From assembly GCA_046293135.1 (NCBI GenBank), contig JBKBPR010000001.1, positions 496,001 through 560,000 on the forward strand: DNA of 64,000 nucleotides, written 5' to 3'. A model generated the notes under the pieces. The model had not been told where the DNA came from. It did not search any database and saw only the letters and a list, made by a program, of their open reading frames with translations. Both the position numbers and the translations under genes were made by a program. Source of the DNA: UBA2638 sp046293135 (GTDB lineage Bacteria; Pseudomonadota; Alphaproteobacteria; Micavibrionales; Micavibrionaceae). Of the stretch, positions 25,186 through 34,642 are shown in pieces (the first letter of the stretch is position 1; every line of letters starts with the position of its first letter).

Positions 25186-26073
25186 TTACGCCTCGAGAAA
25201 TAACTCATCTCTGTGCGTTACGAATTTTTTCATCGTTGATTTGAGCTTGCTCATCGCACGTTGTTCAAGCTGACGCACGCGCTCCTTGCTAACGCCAAGC
25301 TCTTTGCCCAGCTCTTCAAGGGTTACGGTTTCATAGCTCAAATGACGCTCGCGAATGATGGTCTGCTCACGCTCGCTGAGTTGGCTTAGCGCATGTTTCA
25401 GCCATGCCGAGCGGGTTTGCGCATCCTTCATCCCCAGAACGATTTCCTCGGGATTTGGGCGCTCATCAGCCAGCATGCTCTGCCAGTCATCTTCGCCGTC
25501 TTCGCCGATTGTGGCGTTCAGCGAGTGGTCGCCGCCATTCATGCGTTGCTCCATATCCGTCACGTCTTTAACTCTGACGTTCAGGTCATTGGCGATTTGC
25601 TGGCGGCCGTCAGCGTCAAGCGCTTCACCGCCATTGGCGCTTTCAATCTTGTTGCGCAAGCGGCGAAAATTGAAGAACAGTGATTTTTGCGCAGCCGTTG
25701 TGCCTGTGCGGACAATCGACCAGTTGCGCAGGACGTAATCCTGTATGGCTGAACGAATCCACCATGAGGCATAGGTCGAAAAGCGCAAATCGCGTTTGTA
25801 ATCGAAGCGGCTTGCCGCTTGCATCAGGCCGACATTGCCCTCCTGAATAAGGTCGCCCATCGGCAAACCGTAATTTCTGAAGCGCGATGCCATGGCAATC
25901 ACAAGCCTTGTATAGGATTGTATCAGCTCGTGGAGAGCCTTTTCGTCGCCTTCTTCGTGCCAGCGCCGCGCAAGTTCCAATTCATGATCTTTCTCCAGCA
26001 AGGGCGCGTTCATTGAACTCTGGATGAAATCCAGATTGGCTTTCTGTGTTTGTGGGTCATCAATATGTGCCAT
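25186..26073 (-). CDS. rpoH: heat-shock sigma factor RpoH
   Basis: Sigma-70 family, 295 residues, the RpoH size. Region 2 is seen as LVIAMASRFRNYGLPMGDLIQEGNVGLMQAASRFDYKRDLRFSTYASWWIRSAIQDYVL, with the RpoH-typical QDYVLRNWSIVR; region 4 is near the end (TLEELGKELGVSKERVRQLEQRAMSKLK). AAGGAAGG lies ~10 bases before the ATG. A ~300-bp leader separates it from carD. It would direct transcription of chaperones and proteases on unfolded-protein stress. Its transcript ends in the CCTCCTCCC-loop hairpin. Confidence 0.96.
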   Translation of the reverse strand: MAHIDDPQTQKANLDFIQSSMNAPLLEKDHELELARRWHEEGDEKALHELIQSYTRLVIAMASRFRNYGLPMGDLIQEGNVGLMQAASRFDYKRDLRFSTYASWWIRSAIQDYVLRNWSIVRTGTTAAQKSLFFNFRRLRNKIESANGGEALDADGRQQIANDLNVRVKDVTDMEQRMNGGDHSLNATIGEDGEDDWQSMLADERPNPEEIVLGMKDAQTRSAWLKHALSQLSEREQTIIRERHLSYETVTLEELGKELGVSKERVRQLEQRAMSKLKSTMKKFVTHRDELFLEA

Positions 26074-26305
26074 CTCTTTGAACCTTCCTTAATAGTTGTT
26101 TATCAAAGTTGTATGTCGTTATTGATACGGTTTGTTGTTTTCAAATCCTTCTCAATTCCAAGATACAATTTCAGTATAAAAGGGGGAGAATGTCGGAGGC
26201 ATGACGGAAAGTTTACAAAAATGTAATGTTGGTGGAAGCCCAGGAATACTGCGGAAAAATAATAATTTGGGCTGTGTTTTTTCTATAGGGCGTGTGAACA
26301 AAAAC

Positions 26306-26340
26306 AAAAAACCGCGCTTTAGATATTCTCCAAAGCGCGG
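26306..26340 (-). terminator. Rho-independent terminator of carD
   Basis: Minus strand: CCGCGCTTT / AAAGCGCGG, a 9-bp stem with an 11-nt loop, followed by a T run, ~30 bp after the carD stop. Confidence 0.9.
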
Positions 26341-26369
26341 ATTTCTATTCGGTTGTTTTTAAGGCGTGT

Positions 26370-26900
26370 TTACGCCGCCGCTTTTTGAGCCGCTTTTGTT
26401 GTCGGCTTGAGGATTTTCTCAAGTTGCTCGCAGGCTTTCACTTCGGTGATGTCCTCAACCGCAGCCACTTCACGTGCCAGACGCTCCAGCGCGGATTGAT
26501 AGATTTGACGCTCGCTGTAAGACTGCTCTGAGTCGTCATTGCTGCGTTTCAGATCGCGCAGAACTTCGGCAATAGAGATCGGGTCACCGGAATTGATCTT
26601 TGTTTCATATTCTTGTGCGCGGCGGCTCCACATTGTGCGCTTGATTCGGGCGCGACCTTGTAGAGTTTGCAGCGCATCGCTGATTTGTGCCGCTGAGCTG
26701 ATTTTTCTCAAACCCGCTGATTCTGCTTTCATCACAGGAATTTTTAGGCGCATACGGTCTTGTTTGAAGCTGATGGAATATAGGCTGATTTCCATGCCGC
26801 CGATTGTTTGTGTCTCGATCCCCTCGATCAATCCAACGCCATGCGCCGGATATACTACGTAATCACCTGTATTGAAATTGAAGTTATCGTTATCAGCCAT
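26370..26900 (-). CDS. carD: CarD-family transcriptional regulator
   Basis: The N-terminal ~65 residues are the CarD/TRCF RNA-polymerase-interaction domain (GDYVVYPAHGVGLIEGIETQTIGG, MRLKIPVMKAESAGLRKI). The helical C-terminal part carries the DNA-contacting region (KRTMWSRRAQEYETKINSGD and SYSERQIYQSALERLAREVA). CarD stabilises open promoter complexes, especially at rRNA promoters, by binding the polymerase beta subunit. 176 residues is typical for Alphaproteobacteria. It is monocistronic with its own terminator; 250 bp of upstream gap has no other gene. Confidence 0.94.
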   Translation of the reverse strand: MADNDNFNFNTGDYVVYPAHGVGLIEGIETQTIGGMEISLYSISFKQDRMRLKIPVMKAESAGLRKISSAAQISDALQTLQGRARIKRTMWSRRAQEYETKINSGDPISIAEVLRDLKRSNDDSEQSYSERQIYQSALERLAREVAAVEDITEVKACEQLEKILKPTTKAAQKAAA

Positions 26901-27151
26901 TTGGGTTTTTACCTTTTTGTTTGCTTGTTGTTGACCATTCTTAACAATTTTCCCGTATACAATCGACGATGAAGCATGCCGAAAATCCGGCTCTCAGATC
27001 ATCTGCGCGGCAGAATGATTTTTTGTGGATTTCATCTCTTGATGTATGCGTTATGGAATGATACTACATAAAAATCGGGCAAATTTCAACTTTTGATTAA
27101 GAAAATATTAATATTATTTAAAATCAATGTTTTAGCATACAAAAAGTTGCA

Positions 27152-27850
27152 TTAAGATGCCATGTTTTGCCGATTCGAATCGTTCAAAATGATAAATTTT
27201 TCAGGATAAAAATTATCATTCAGGATTTTCGCCATAACATTTAGACGTACCGCCAGCCTTAAAAGCTGCTGCGAGCAGTCATTTCCGCGACTGGAGTATT
27301 CATGTGTAATCAGGTCGCTGAGAATTTTTTCACCAAGATTCTTTACAACCGTGTCCAACCTGTCTTCACGTACGATCACACAATGATCACGGCAGGAAAC
27401 GATTTTAGCGCGATAATAGTCTGGTGCGCCGCTATCATAATTCACCCTCGAAATTTCGAATTCCTTGAGATTATAGCTGCGGCGAATCAGTCTTGAGAAT
27501 TTTTCGGTTTGCCCCATGCTCAAATCATAGCTGTTGAGCGCCAGCTTAGAGATGCTTTTGGCAATCGCCGAGAGCTTATCGGGTACGATTGTCTGGCACA
27601 ATTTCAGCGTTTCATTGTTGCTGAGCGTCAGCGCTTTGATCTTTGTCGCTTTTTCAAGCTGGTGGATAAAGAGTAGGGGATTGTCGCGGATTTTCTCCGG
27701 CAAGGTAATATTAAGCGTTTTACAGCCGCTTTCGTTCCGAAAGAGCTGCAATGCGTTCTTTTCAGCGTTGTATTTGTAGCTGAATGATACGCCGCATGCT
27801 TCCACGCTCCCATGCGTGTCCGCTATCTGGTACTGAAACGGAAAATCCAT
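27152..27850 (-). CDS. uncharacterised protein
   Basis: 232 residues, not recognised. There is no signal peptide and no membrane segment. The middle section (KALTLSNNETLKLCQTIVPDKLSAIAKSISKLALNSYDLS) alternates leucines in a way that loosely recalls a leucine-rich or helical repeat, but not enough to call. The C-terminal part contains several basic and Cys residues. It stands alone between carD and the S66 peptidase gene, and the region is more AT-rich than its neighbours, which may indicate recent gain. Confidence 0.6.
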   Translation of the reverse strand: MDFPFQYQIADTHGSVEACGVSFSYKYNAEKNALQLFRNESGCKTLNITLPEKIRDNPLLFIHQLEKATKIKALTLSNNETLKLCQTIVPDKLSAIAKSISKLALNSYDLSMGQTEKFSRLIRRSYNLKEFEISRVNYDSGAPDYYRAKIVSCRDHCVIVREDRLDTVVKNLGEKILSDLITHEYSSRGNDCSQQLLRLAVRLNVMAKILNDNFYPEKFIILNDSNRQNMAS

Positions 27851-27941
27851 GTTTTCCCTGTTCTGTTATTTATTATGATTGTCTAATGAATAACACAAAA
27901 AATGTGGAAAAACAAGTTTTCGATTCGAAAAAATGCATAAA

Positions 27942-28868
27942 TTATTCAAAATCCAGAAAACATTGATCTTCTGAGGATTTTATCCTCATTTTTCTACCAA
28001 TTGGAAAAGGCATTAGGTTTTTTTCATGTCCGAAGGGTGCATTTTTTACAATCGGAATGGTGCGGCCAGACAAATGTTCCGTAAATATATCCACAATATC
28101 AGCCTCATAAGGCTTGCCTGAATCCAGAATCGGGTCGAAGCTGCCGAGAATAAGCGCAGAAATATCATCGAAAACGCCCAAACGTTTGAGGTGAAGCGCC
28201 ATACGGTCGATTCGGCTTAGCTCTTCATTGCAATCTTCGAGGAATAATATACCCGTTTTCCAGAAGTCTTTGTTGGCTGCGGTGTTCAGGGTTTGCGGCA
28301 GGTATTGAAAAAGGCTTAAATTGCCGCCGATCAACACGCCGCGGGCTTCACCCGCCGTAACGCATTGCGCGCCATCGAGCGGGATACGGGTGGTTTTACC
28401 GCCAAGTTGCGCCAGAACATCGTTACGCTGCGGTGATTTGTGCAGGCGGTTCAGGGTCGGGGCATGAAGATTGATCGTGCCGAGATGGGCGTAAAAGGCA
28501 TTGAGCAGCACCGTGACATCGCTAAAACCAATCAGCGGCTTGGGTATGTTCGATCGCTTCAAACGCGCAAAATCGATGTGCTCTAACAAATGTAGGGCAT
28601 GATTGCCGCCGCCCGCCGCCCAGATACAGGCGATTCGCTCATCCTCCCATAACTCATAAAGCGCTTTGAGCTTGTCCTGCGGCGTGCCTGCCGATTGCCT
28701 GTGGCGCAGATAGGTTTGCGGATGAATGAACACCTCAAAGCCCTGCGCGTGCAAGAATGCAATAGATGGCTCTAGATCGGCCTTCTCAATCCAGCTTGAG
28801 GGCGCAAATACGCCGATCGTATCGCCTGTTTTGAGTTGAAACATGGATTGTGCGGCTAGTGTTGTCAT
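27942..28868 (-). CDS. LD-carboxypeptidase (family S66)
   Basis: Cytoplasmic enzyme of the LdcA family that trims the terminal D-Ala of tetrapeptides during peptidoglycan recycling. Visible are GDTIGVFAPSSWI at the N-terminus, the AAGGGNHALHLLEHIDF region, the nucleophile Ser in GFSDVTVLLNAF, the Glu region LFLEDCNEELSRIDRM and the catalytic His in FGHEKNLMPFPIG. The start was taken at ATG 28868 (MTTLAAQSMFQLKTGD); an upstream TTG adds 18 residues and MFQLK (28844) is also plausible. It is just downstream of the photolyase gene on the same strand (about 80 bp). Confidence 0.88.
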   Translation of the reverse strand: MTTLAAQSMFQLKTGDTIGVFAPSSWIEKADLEPSIAFLHAQGFEVFIHPQTYLRHRQSAGTPQDKLKALYELWEDERIACIWAAGGGNHALHLLEHIDFARLKRSNIPKPLIGFSDVTVLLNAFYAHLGTINLHAPTLNRLHKSPQRNDVLAQLGGKTTRIPLDGAQCVTAGEARGVLIGGNLSLFQYLPQTLNTAANKDFWKTGILFLEDCNEELSRIDRMALHLKRLGVFDDISALILGSFDPILDSGKPYEADIVDIFTEHLSGRTIPIVKNAPFGHEKNLMPFPIGRKMRIKSSEDQCFLDFE

Positions 28869-28948
28869 GAGTGCGAGTATAGCGCGAAAAACAGCCGCGC
28901 CGCACCTGCAAAAATGCCCCAATCAGATTGAAAGCCCTTAGAGCCTAT

Positions 28949-30424
28949 TCAAGCCGCTGTCTTCAGGCTTTGGAACGCTTCGAGCGCGGCATCACGCGAT
29001 TTTTTCAGATCAACGATCGGCAGCGGGTAGCTCTCGCCAAGCGTAACGCCCGCCTCACGCAAGATCAGCGGCCCTGCCTCCCACGGCTTGTGAATATACT
29101 GCTTGGGCATATCGGCCAGCTCCGGCACGAAAGCGCGGATATATGCGCCGTCAGGGTCGAATTTTTCGCCCTGCGTTATCGGGTTGAAAATGCGGAAATA
29201 GGGCGCTGCATCTGCACCGCATCCCGCCACCCACTGCCAGCTTGCGGCATTATTGGCCAGATCGGCATCAATGAGCGTATCCCAGAACCAATCCTCGCCG
29301 TGATGCCAGTGCAGCAACATGTTCTTAATGAGCACAGAGGCAACAATCATCCGCACGCGGTTGTGCATCCAGCCCGTCCGCCAAAGCTGGCGCATCCCTG
29401 CATCGACAATCGGAATACCCGTTAAACCTTTTTGCCAAGCGGCCAGCGCCGCATCATTACGATCCCATGGGAAATTCTCGAATTTGGTCTGTAGCGGTTT
29501 GCGCATCATATCCGGATTGTAATAGAGCAGGGAGTAGGAAAACTCCCGCCAGCCCAGCTCGCTGCAAAAATGATCGGTATCTTTTTCCAGCCCTTGCGCC
29601 AGCCCCGCGGTTTGGGCGCGATGCCAGACGGCGCGCGGCGAGATTTCACCGAAATGCAGATAGGGTGAAAGCCGCGAGACATTTTCTTTATCGGGGCGGT
29701 TGCGCTCCTCTTTATAGCCCTTGAGGCCGTGATTTAGAAATTGCTCTAGCGTGGCGTGAGCGCCGCTTTCCCCCGGCTGCCAGAGTGTATCCATCTCGCT
29801 ATACCACTCTATGCTTGGCATGAGCGCAAGCGAATCAAGCGCCCCCGCATAAGGCAGGTTTCTTTCGGCGGCATCAGCAAAGCGGATATCCTTAAGCGCT
29901 GGCGCGGAAACAGGCAGGGCGGGTGTGCTATGCTCCAGACAGCCCTTGCGATAGAACGGGGTGAAAACCTTATAAGGCGTGCCGTCACTCTTTTTGATTT
30001 CCCAAGGCTCCCAAAGCAGGGACGCGTTAAATGTGTGAACATCAATCCCGCCCGATTTGAGTGTGTCCTTGATTTTGGTGTCGCGGGCGATTCGCCACGG
30101 CTCATAGCATCTGTTCCAGAATACCGCGCTTGCGCCGTTGTCATGAACGAGATTGGGCAGTATCTCATCGGCCTTGCCCACGCAAAAGATCATCTTGTCA
30201 TTGAGCGAGCGATTGAGCGATTCAAGGCTTTTGTGCAGCCACCAGCGCGATGCGCCGCCGCGTTTCCATGCGCCCGCATTCTCATCATCAAGGATAAAGA
30301 CGGGCAAAATTCGAAAGCCGTTTTGAATGGCGGCGGTGAGGGCGGGGTTATCCTCCAGCCGCAAATCCTGACGGAACCAAACAATTGCGGTTGGGGCTTG
30401 GGTTTGTGGCGATGTTGAGCTCAT
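28949..30424 (-). CDS. phr: deoxyribodipyrimidine photo-lyase
   Basis: FAD-dependent, light-driven repair of cyclobutane pyrimidine dimers. The N-terminal photolyase domain starts AIVWFRQDLRLEDNPAL. The C-terminal FAD domain shows RLSPYLHFGEISPRAVWH, FCSELGWREFSYSLLYY, GLTGIPIVDAGMRQLWRTGWMHNRVRMIVASVLIKN and the NNAASWQWVAGCGADAAPYFRIFNP stretch typical of class I CPD photolyases. 491 residues is normal. Its ATG overlaps the stop of the upstream PaaK-like gene (ATGA), which implies translational coupling. Confidence 0.96.
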   Translation of the reverse strand: MSSTSPQTQAPTAIVWFRQDLRLEDNPALTAAIQNGFRILPVFILDDENAGAWKRGGASRWWLHKSLESLNRSLNDKMIFCVGKADEILPNLVHDNGASAVFWNRCYEPWRIARDTKIKDTLKSGGIDVHTFNASLLWEPWEIKKSDGTPYKVFTPFYRKGCLEHSTPALPVSAPALKDIRFADAAERNLPYAGALDSLALMPSIEWYSEMDTLWQPGESGAHATLEQFLNHGLKGYKEERNRPDKENVSRLSPYLHFGEISPRAVWHRAQTAGLAQGLEKDTDHFCSELGWREFSYSLLYYNPDMMRKPLQTKFENFPWDRNDAALAAWQKGLTGIPIVDAGMRQLWRTGWMHNRVRMIVASVLIKNMLLHWHHGEDWFWDTLIDADLANNAASWQWVAGCGADAAPYFRIFNPITQGEKFDPDGAYIRAFVPELADMPKQYIHKPWEAGPLILREAGVTLGESYPLPIVDLKKSRDAALEAFQSLKTAA

Positions 30425-31845
30425 GCGGCGTGTTCTTTTTTGGAATTGGTTGCCGCATGGATATAGTACCCGCCGACCACTTCGGCAAGCCCGTCGCCCT
30501 CGCTGATAATCTTGAATTTGCGGGTATAGTCGTGATCAAAATGGGCGGGGAATTTGACCTGCACCGTTTTGAATTGCGGGAAGGTCTTGAGCATCATGTC
30601 ACGGGATTCCCGCTCTATGATGGTTTCGGTATTGGTATTCGGTTCTTTGAGCACGAAATATAGCGTTGCCCGCGTCCCCTCATGGCGCATCATGAAGTGG
30701 ATAATCCGATGATCGCAGCGCGGGTTGAGGTCATTCACAAAGCGGTTGAAATGAGAGGCGTAATATTTCCCGCCATCCGCGCCGATCAGATAATCTGTAT
30801 TCTTGCCTTCGAGCGTACGTAGATATTGCACGCCGTCCGTTTGTGTCAGGATTTCGGCTTTGTCCTCCATCTGATAACGGATCATCGGAAAGCCATATTG
30901 CCGCAAGGAGGTTACGAGCATGGTATCGTTGCCGCCATTCTCGACATAGGCGAAATCGCGGAAAACCTGATAATCAAAGCTGGAATTTTCGGTTTGGTGG
31001 GCAATCTCGCCGATTTCAACCGCGCCATAGGTGATTTCAATCCGCGAGTCGGGGAACATCTCCTGAATGAAAGCTTTCGAGCAATCAAAGAAAAACTCGC
31101 CGCTGACATTGATGGTTTTGAGGCCGCGAAAGGGCGGGATTTTCTCTTCGCGCATGATCTCGGCAACACGCTGCATCACGCAGGGAAAAATCACCAGCAG
31201 CGTCGCTTTTCGGCTTTGTAGCGTATCCAGCAGCGCACGAACACTTTCAGGCGTAACAGTTTCAAACGGCACAACGGTAAAGCCGAACAGGCGGTGCAGC
31301 CAGTCATTGAACGCGGCATATGTTCCGGTGAAATAGGAGCGAAGCGGATAGTAAAGCACGAAAGCCTCGCCGCGCTGCCAGCCATTCAAATGAAAGGATT
31401 CAAGGAATGATTGCGCCATGGCGTTACCGTCACGGTAATCCAGCCAACGATAAGTCGGCTCGCCTGATGTACCGCCTGTCGAGATCGGGATTTTGAAGTT
31501 TTTCTTCAGGAATAGTGTATAGAGCGTTTCGATGAAATTATTCTGGCCGATGGTTTGAAGAATATCGCACTTACCGGAGAAGTGCTCAGCGGTGAAATCA
31601 TCATTGCGGGCGCGTAAATCGTCCTTTGTGACAATCGGCAATTCGGCAAAGCGCTTGAAAAAGGCTGCGTCATTGACGCTGGAGGGGCTGCAGGTGTTCA
31701 GGAAATGCGTGAAGCGCCCCTGATAGAACGGCACATGCGTATCAGCATGGCGCAGCAGTTTTGTGAGTTCTGCCCGTTGCGATTTCAAGCGGGATAATGG
31801 TTTGAGTAGGGCGCGGTGGCCTATTGTCTTGGCGATGATTCCCAT
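30421..31845 (-). CDS. PaaK/CapK-like adenylate-forming enzyme
   Basis: 474 residues resembling the phenylacetate-CoA ligase/CapK branch of adenylate-forming enzymes. The phosphate-binding loop is ISTGGTSGEPT (about 121-131), followed by the region GEAFVLYYPL and a later TYGAVEIGEIAHQ that corresponds to the AMP-binding motif. The C-terminal subdomain (YTRKFKIISEGDG) is short. The true substrate is unknown: CapK relatives are linked to polysaccharide or lipid synthesis rather than phenylacetate. It overlaps phr by 4 bp. A 21-bp perfect AT-rich palindrome lies ~70 bp upstream. Confidence 0.8.
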   Translation of the reverse strand: MGIIAKTIGHRALLKPLSRLKSQRAELTKLLRHADTHVPFYQGRFTHFLNTCSPSSVNDAAFFKRFAELPIVTKDDLRARNDDFTAEHFSGKCDILQTIGQNNFIETLYTLFLKKNFKIPISTGGTSGEPTYRWLDYRDGNAMAQSFLESFHLNGWQRGEAFVLYYPLRSYFTGTYAAFNDWLHRLFGFTVVPFETVTPESVRALLDTLQSRKATLLVIFPCVMQRVAEIMREEKIPPFRGLKTINVSGEFFFDCSKAFIQEMFPDSRIEITYGAVEIGEIAHQTENSSFDYQVFRDFAYVENGGNDTMLVTSLRQYGFPMIRYQMEDKAEILTQTDGVQYLRTLEGKNTDYLIGADGGKYYASHFNRFVNDLNPRCDHRIIHFMMRHEGTRATLYFVLKEPNTNTETIIERESRDMMLKTFPQFKTVQVKFPAHFDHDYTRKFKIISEGDGLAEVVGGYYIHAATNSKKEHAA

Positions 31846-31912
31846 CGGGATATTGTGCCATCACACAGCAGAAAGGCAAGGCGGGAAAAACTGAACTCTC
31901 AAATTCTGCAGG

Positions 31913-31933
31913 TCTTTATAAATTTTATAAAGA
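31913..31933. promoter_or_regulatory. perfect AT-rich palindrome upstream of the PaaK-like/phr operon
   Basis: The core CTTTATAAATTTTATAAAG extends by one pair to 10-bp arms around a single T. It lies 68 bp before the ATG at 31845 and 29 bp after the stop of the DHH gene. It could be an operator or a weak terminator. Confidence 0.4.
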
Positions 31934-31961
31934 TCAGTGTAAGAAGTTACGAGTTTGAACC

Positions 31962-32924
31962 TTAGCCGTCCGTTTTAATCCGATCAATAATGTCGATCAA
32001 TGTTTCTTCGGCGCGGAGGTTTTCAACCTGACATGTGCCTGCGGCCTGATGGCCACCGCCGCCATATTCAAGGCAAAGCGTACCAATGTCGGTTTTACTG
32101 GTTTTGTTCAGAATGGACTTCCCGATTGCCAGAACCGTGTTTTGTTTGTTTTTGCCCCAAAGGATATGCATAGAGATATTACAATGGGGGAAGAGCGCAT
32201 AAATCACAAAACGATTTCCTACCCAGATCGTGTCTTCTTTGCGTAGGTCAAGAACAACCAAGTTTCCGTGAACGCTTGAACAGCGCTCAATCTGTGCGCG
32301 GAATTTGAGTTGATGATCGAAATACAGGTCAACGCGCTCTTTGACATCCGGCAATTCAAGAATTTCATCAATCGTCTTATGCTGCCTGCACTCATCAATA
32401 AGCTGCATCATGAGCTGGTAATTCGAGATGTTGAAATCACGGAAACGTCCAAGCCCTGTACGGGAGTCCATGATAAAGCTAAGCAACACCCATCCTTCGG
32501 GGTGTAGGATTTCTTCTTTACTGAAAGCTGCAGAGTCGGCTTTGTCGACGGCAAGCATCATATCATCAGATACGCTTGGGAGTGCCGCCGCGCCGCCAAA
32601 ATAATCATAAACAACCCGCGCAGCAGAGGGGGCGTGAGTGTCGATAATATGGTTGTCGGGATTGCCCTGTACGCGCTCGGTCTCGCTGGCATGATGGTCA
32701 AAAGCGAGATAAACGCCCTCGACATAAGGCAAATTCGTCGTGATATCATTTGGGCCGACCTCAACCAATCCGTCTTGCATATCCTTTGGATGCGCAAAGG
32801 TAATGTCGTCAATCATCCCGAGTTCCTTAAGGATAATTCCGCAAACAAGCCCGTCCATATCGCTGCGTGTGATAAGGCGATATTTTTTATTCGGATCCGG
32901 AACGATTTTGGCCTTGGTTGACAT
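31962..32924 (-). CDS. DHH-family phosphoesterase
   Basis: DHH superfamily. Metal-binding motifs are seen as SDMDG (21-25), FDHHAS (75-80) and the C-terminal DHHA1 glycine motif YGGGGHQAAGTCQV. 320 residues fit the exopolyphosphatase/nanoRNase-like group; whether the substrate is polyphosphate, short oligoribonucleotides or a cyclic dinucleotide product cannot be told from sequence. AGGAG precedes the ATG. It is monocistronic on the minus strand between clpX and the PaaK-like gene, with no membrane segment. Confidence 0.85.
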   Translation of the reverse strand: MSTKAKIVPDPNKKYRLITRSDMDGLVCGIILKELGMIDDITFAHPKDMQDGLVEVGPNDITTNLPYVEGVYLAFDHHASETERVQGNPDNHIIDTHAPSAARVVYDYFGGAAALPSVSDDMMLAVDKADSAAFSKEEILHPEGWVLLSFIMDSRTGLGRFRDFNISNYQLMMQLIDECRQHKTIDEILELPDVKERVDLYFDHQLKFRAQIERCSSVHGNLVVLDLRKEDTIWVGNRFVIYALFPHCNISMHILWGKNKQNTVLAIGKSILNKTSKTDIGTLCLEYGGGGHQAAGTCQVENLRAEETLIDIIDRIKTDG

Positions 32925-33061
32925 GGAAGGAATCTCCTGAAATTAGAGGATTAAGCACCTCTAACAGGATACACGAAAAAATAAATTTTTTACTAAAAAT
33001 TTGGTTTTTTGTTGAAAAATTCATTTTCTATTTGCTGATTTTATTTGCGTGCCAAGAGAGT

Positions 33062-33093
33062 GCAAAAAGCAAATGCCCGCGAAGGGCGGGCAT
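33062..33093 (-). terminator. Rho-independent terminator of clpX
   Basis: ATGCCCGC / GCGGGCAT stem (33073-33080 and 33086-33093) with a 5-nt loop, followed on the minus strand by TTGCTTTTTGC, ~40 bp after the clpX stop. Confidence 0.85.
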
Positions 33094-33129
33094 AGCATGA
33101 GAGATAATGATATCTCTTAAGATAAGAAT

Positions 33130-34446
33130 TTAAGCCACTTCTGTATCTTTGGTTTTGTCGTCCTTAGCGTCCTTGGCTTTGGATTTTTTGCTCTTTTTGT
33201 CGGAATGAACAAAAACGGGCGGCTTGTTATCGGTGACTGTGTCCTCATTGACCACGACTTCCTCGACATTATCCATATCGGGCAATTCGAACATGGTGTC
33301 GAGCAGCATATTCTCAATGATCGAACGCAATCCGCGTGCACCTGTTTTGCGCTCAATGGCGCGCTTGGCAATGGCCTTGAGCGCATCATCGGTGAATTTG
33401 AGAGAAGCGCCTTCCATTTCAAACAGCTTGCCGTATTGCTTGGTCAGCGCGTTTTTCGGCTCTGTCAGAATCTGGATCAGCGCATCTTCGTCAAGGTCTT
33501 CAAGCGTTGCAATGACGGGCAAACGGCCAACAAATTCAGGAATAAGACCGTATTTGAGGAGATCCTCAGGCTCTAGCTCCTTGAACAGATCGCCAATTTT
33601 GCGTTCATCAACATCTTTGACATCTGCGCCGAAACCAATGGTCGTGCCGCGTCCACGTGCCGCAATTACCTTATCAAGCCCGGCAAACGCACCACCGCAG
33701 ATAAACAGGATATTGGCGGTATCAACCTGCAGGAATTCCTGCTGCGGGTGCTTGCGCCCACCTTGCGGCGGAACAGAGGCGACAGTACCCTCCATGAGTT
33801 TCAGAAGCGCTTGCTGCACCCCTTCGCCCGACACATCGCGGGTGATAGACGGATTGTCCGATTTGCGGGAAATTTTGTCGATCTCGTCGATATATACAAT
33901 TCCTTTTTGCGCCCGCTCGACATTGTAATCAGAGGATTGCAGCAGCTTGAGAACGATATTTTCAACATCTTCACCCACGTAACCCGCTTCGGTGAGGGTC
34001 GTGGCATCGGCCATTGTGAACGGCACATCAAGAATTTTCGCCAGTGTTTGCGCCAGCAGGGTCTTTCCGCAACCGGTCGGCCCGACGAGCAGGATATTCG
34101 ATTTGGCAAGCTCAACATCCGCGCCGGAGCCCGTGCCGCCATGTTCCAGACGTTTGTAATGGTTGTGGACGGCAACGGAAAGCACGCGCTTCGCAGCCTC
34201 TTGGCCGATCACGTAATCATCGAGAACTTTTTTGATCTCGCTCGGCGCAGGAATATTTTCTCCGGAGCTGACGAGCTGACTCTTGTCTTCCTCGCGTATA
34301 ATATCCATGCACAGCTCAACGCATTCATTACAGATAAAGACATTCGGCCCCGCGATCAGCTTGCGGACTTCGTGCTGGCTTTTTCCGCAAAAAGAGCAAT
34401 AGAGCGTATTTTTTGAATCGCTGGATGAGGATCCTGATTTACTCAT
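33130..34446 (-). CDS. clpX: ClpX ATPase subunit
   Basis: Hexameric unfoldase that feeds substrates to ClpP. The N-terminal zinc domain has C17, C20, C39 and C42; Walker A is GPTGCGKT at 122-129; Walker B is IVYIDEIDKI; the ClpP-binding IGF-type loop is in FLFICGGAFAGLD-like sequence; the pore region GYVGEDVE is present. The last ~40 residues are a Lys/Asp-rich tail (DKKSKKSKAKDAKDD) beyond the usual ClpX end. clpP is not adjacent: the next gene is the divergent sufE. Confidence 0.97.
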   Translation of the reverse strand: MSKSGSSSSDSKNTLYCSFCGKSQHEVRKLIAGPNVFICNECVELCMDIIREEDKSQLVSSGENIPAPSEIKKVLDDYVIGQEAAKRVLSVAVHNHYKRLEHGGTGSGADVELAKSNILLVGPTGCGKTLLAQTLAKILDVPFTMADATTLTEAGYVGEDVENIVLKLLQSSDYNVERAQKGIVYIDEIDKISRKSDNPSITRDVSGEGVQQALLKLMEGTVASVPPQGGRKHPQQEFLQVDTANILFICGGAFAGLDKVIAARGRGTTIGFGADVKDVDERKIGDLFKELEPEDLLKYGLIPEFVGRLPVIATLEDLDEDALIQILTEPKNALTKQYGKLFEMEGASLKFTDDALKAIAKRAIERKTGARGLRSIIENMLLDTMFELPDMDNVEEVVVNEDTVTDNKPPVFVHSDKKSKKSKAKDAKDDKTKDTEVA

Positions 34447-34642
34447 GAAGGGCTACTTTCTTTATCTTTCTGATTAAAAACGTGAGAAATTTATTCTTCT
34501 TTGTACCAATTTGCCAACTCGCAAGCCCTAGCGCAAGCCCCAAAAACAAACAATTTTGCTTTTACGCAGGATAATTTCCAAAAAATCGGCTCTTGCAGCG
34601 CATTATCAAAGGGGAGTAAAAGGGGAGCGTTAGGATAAAAGC

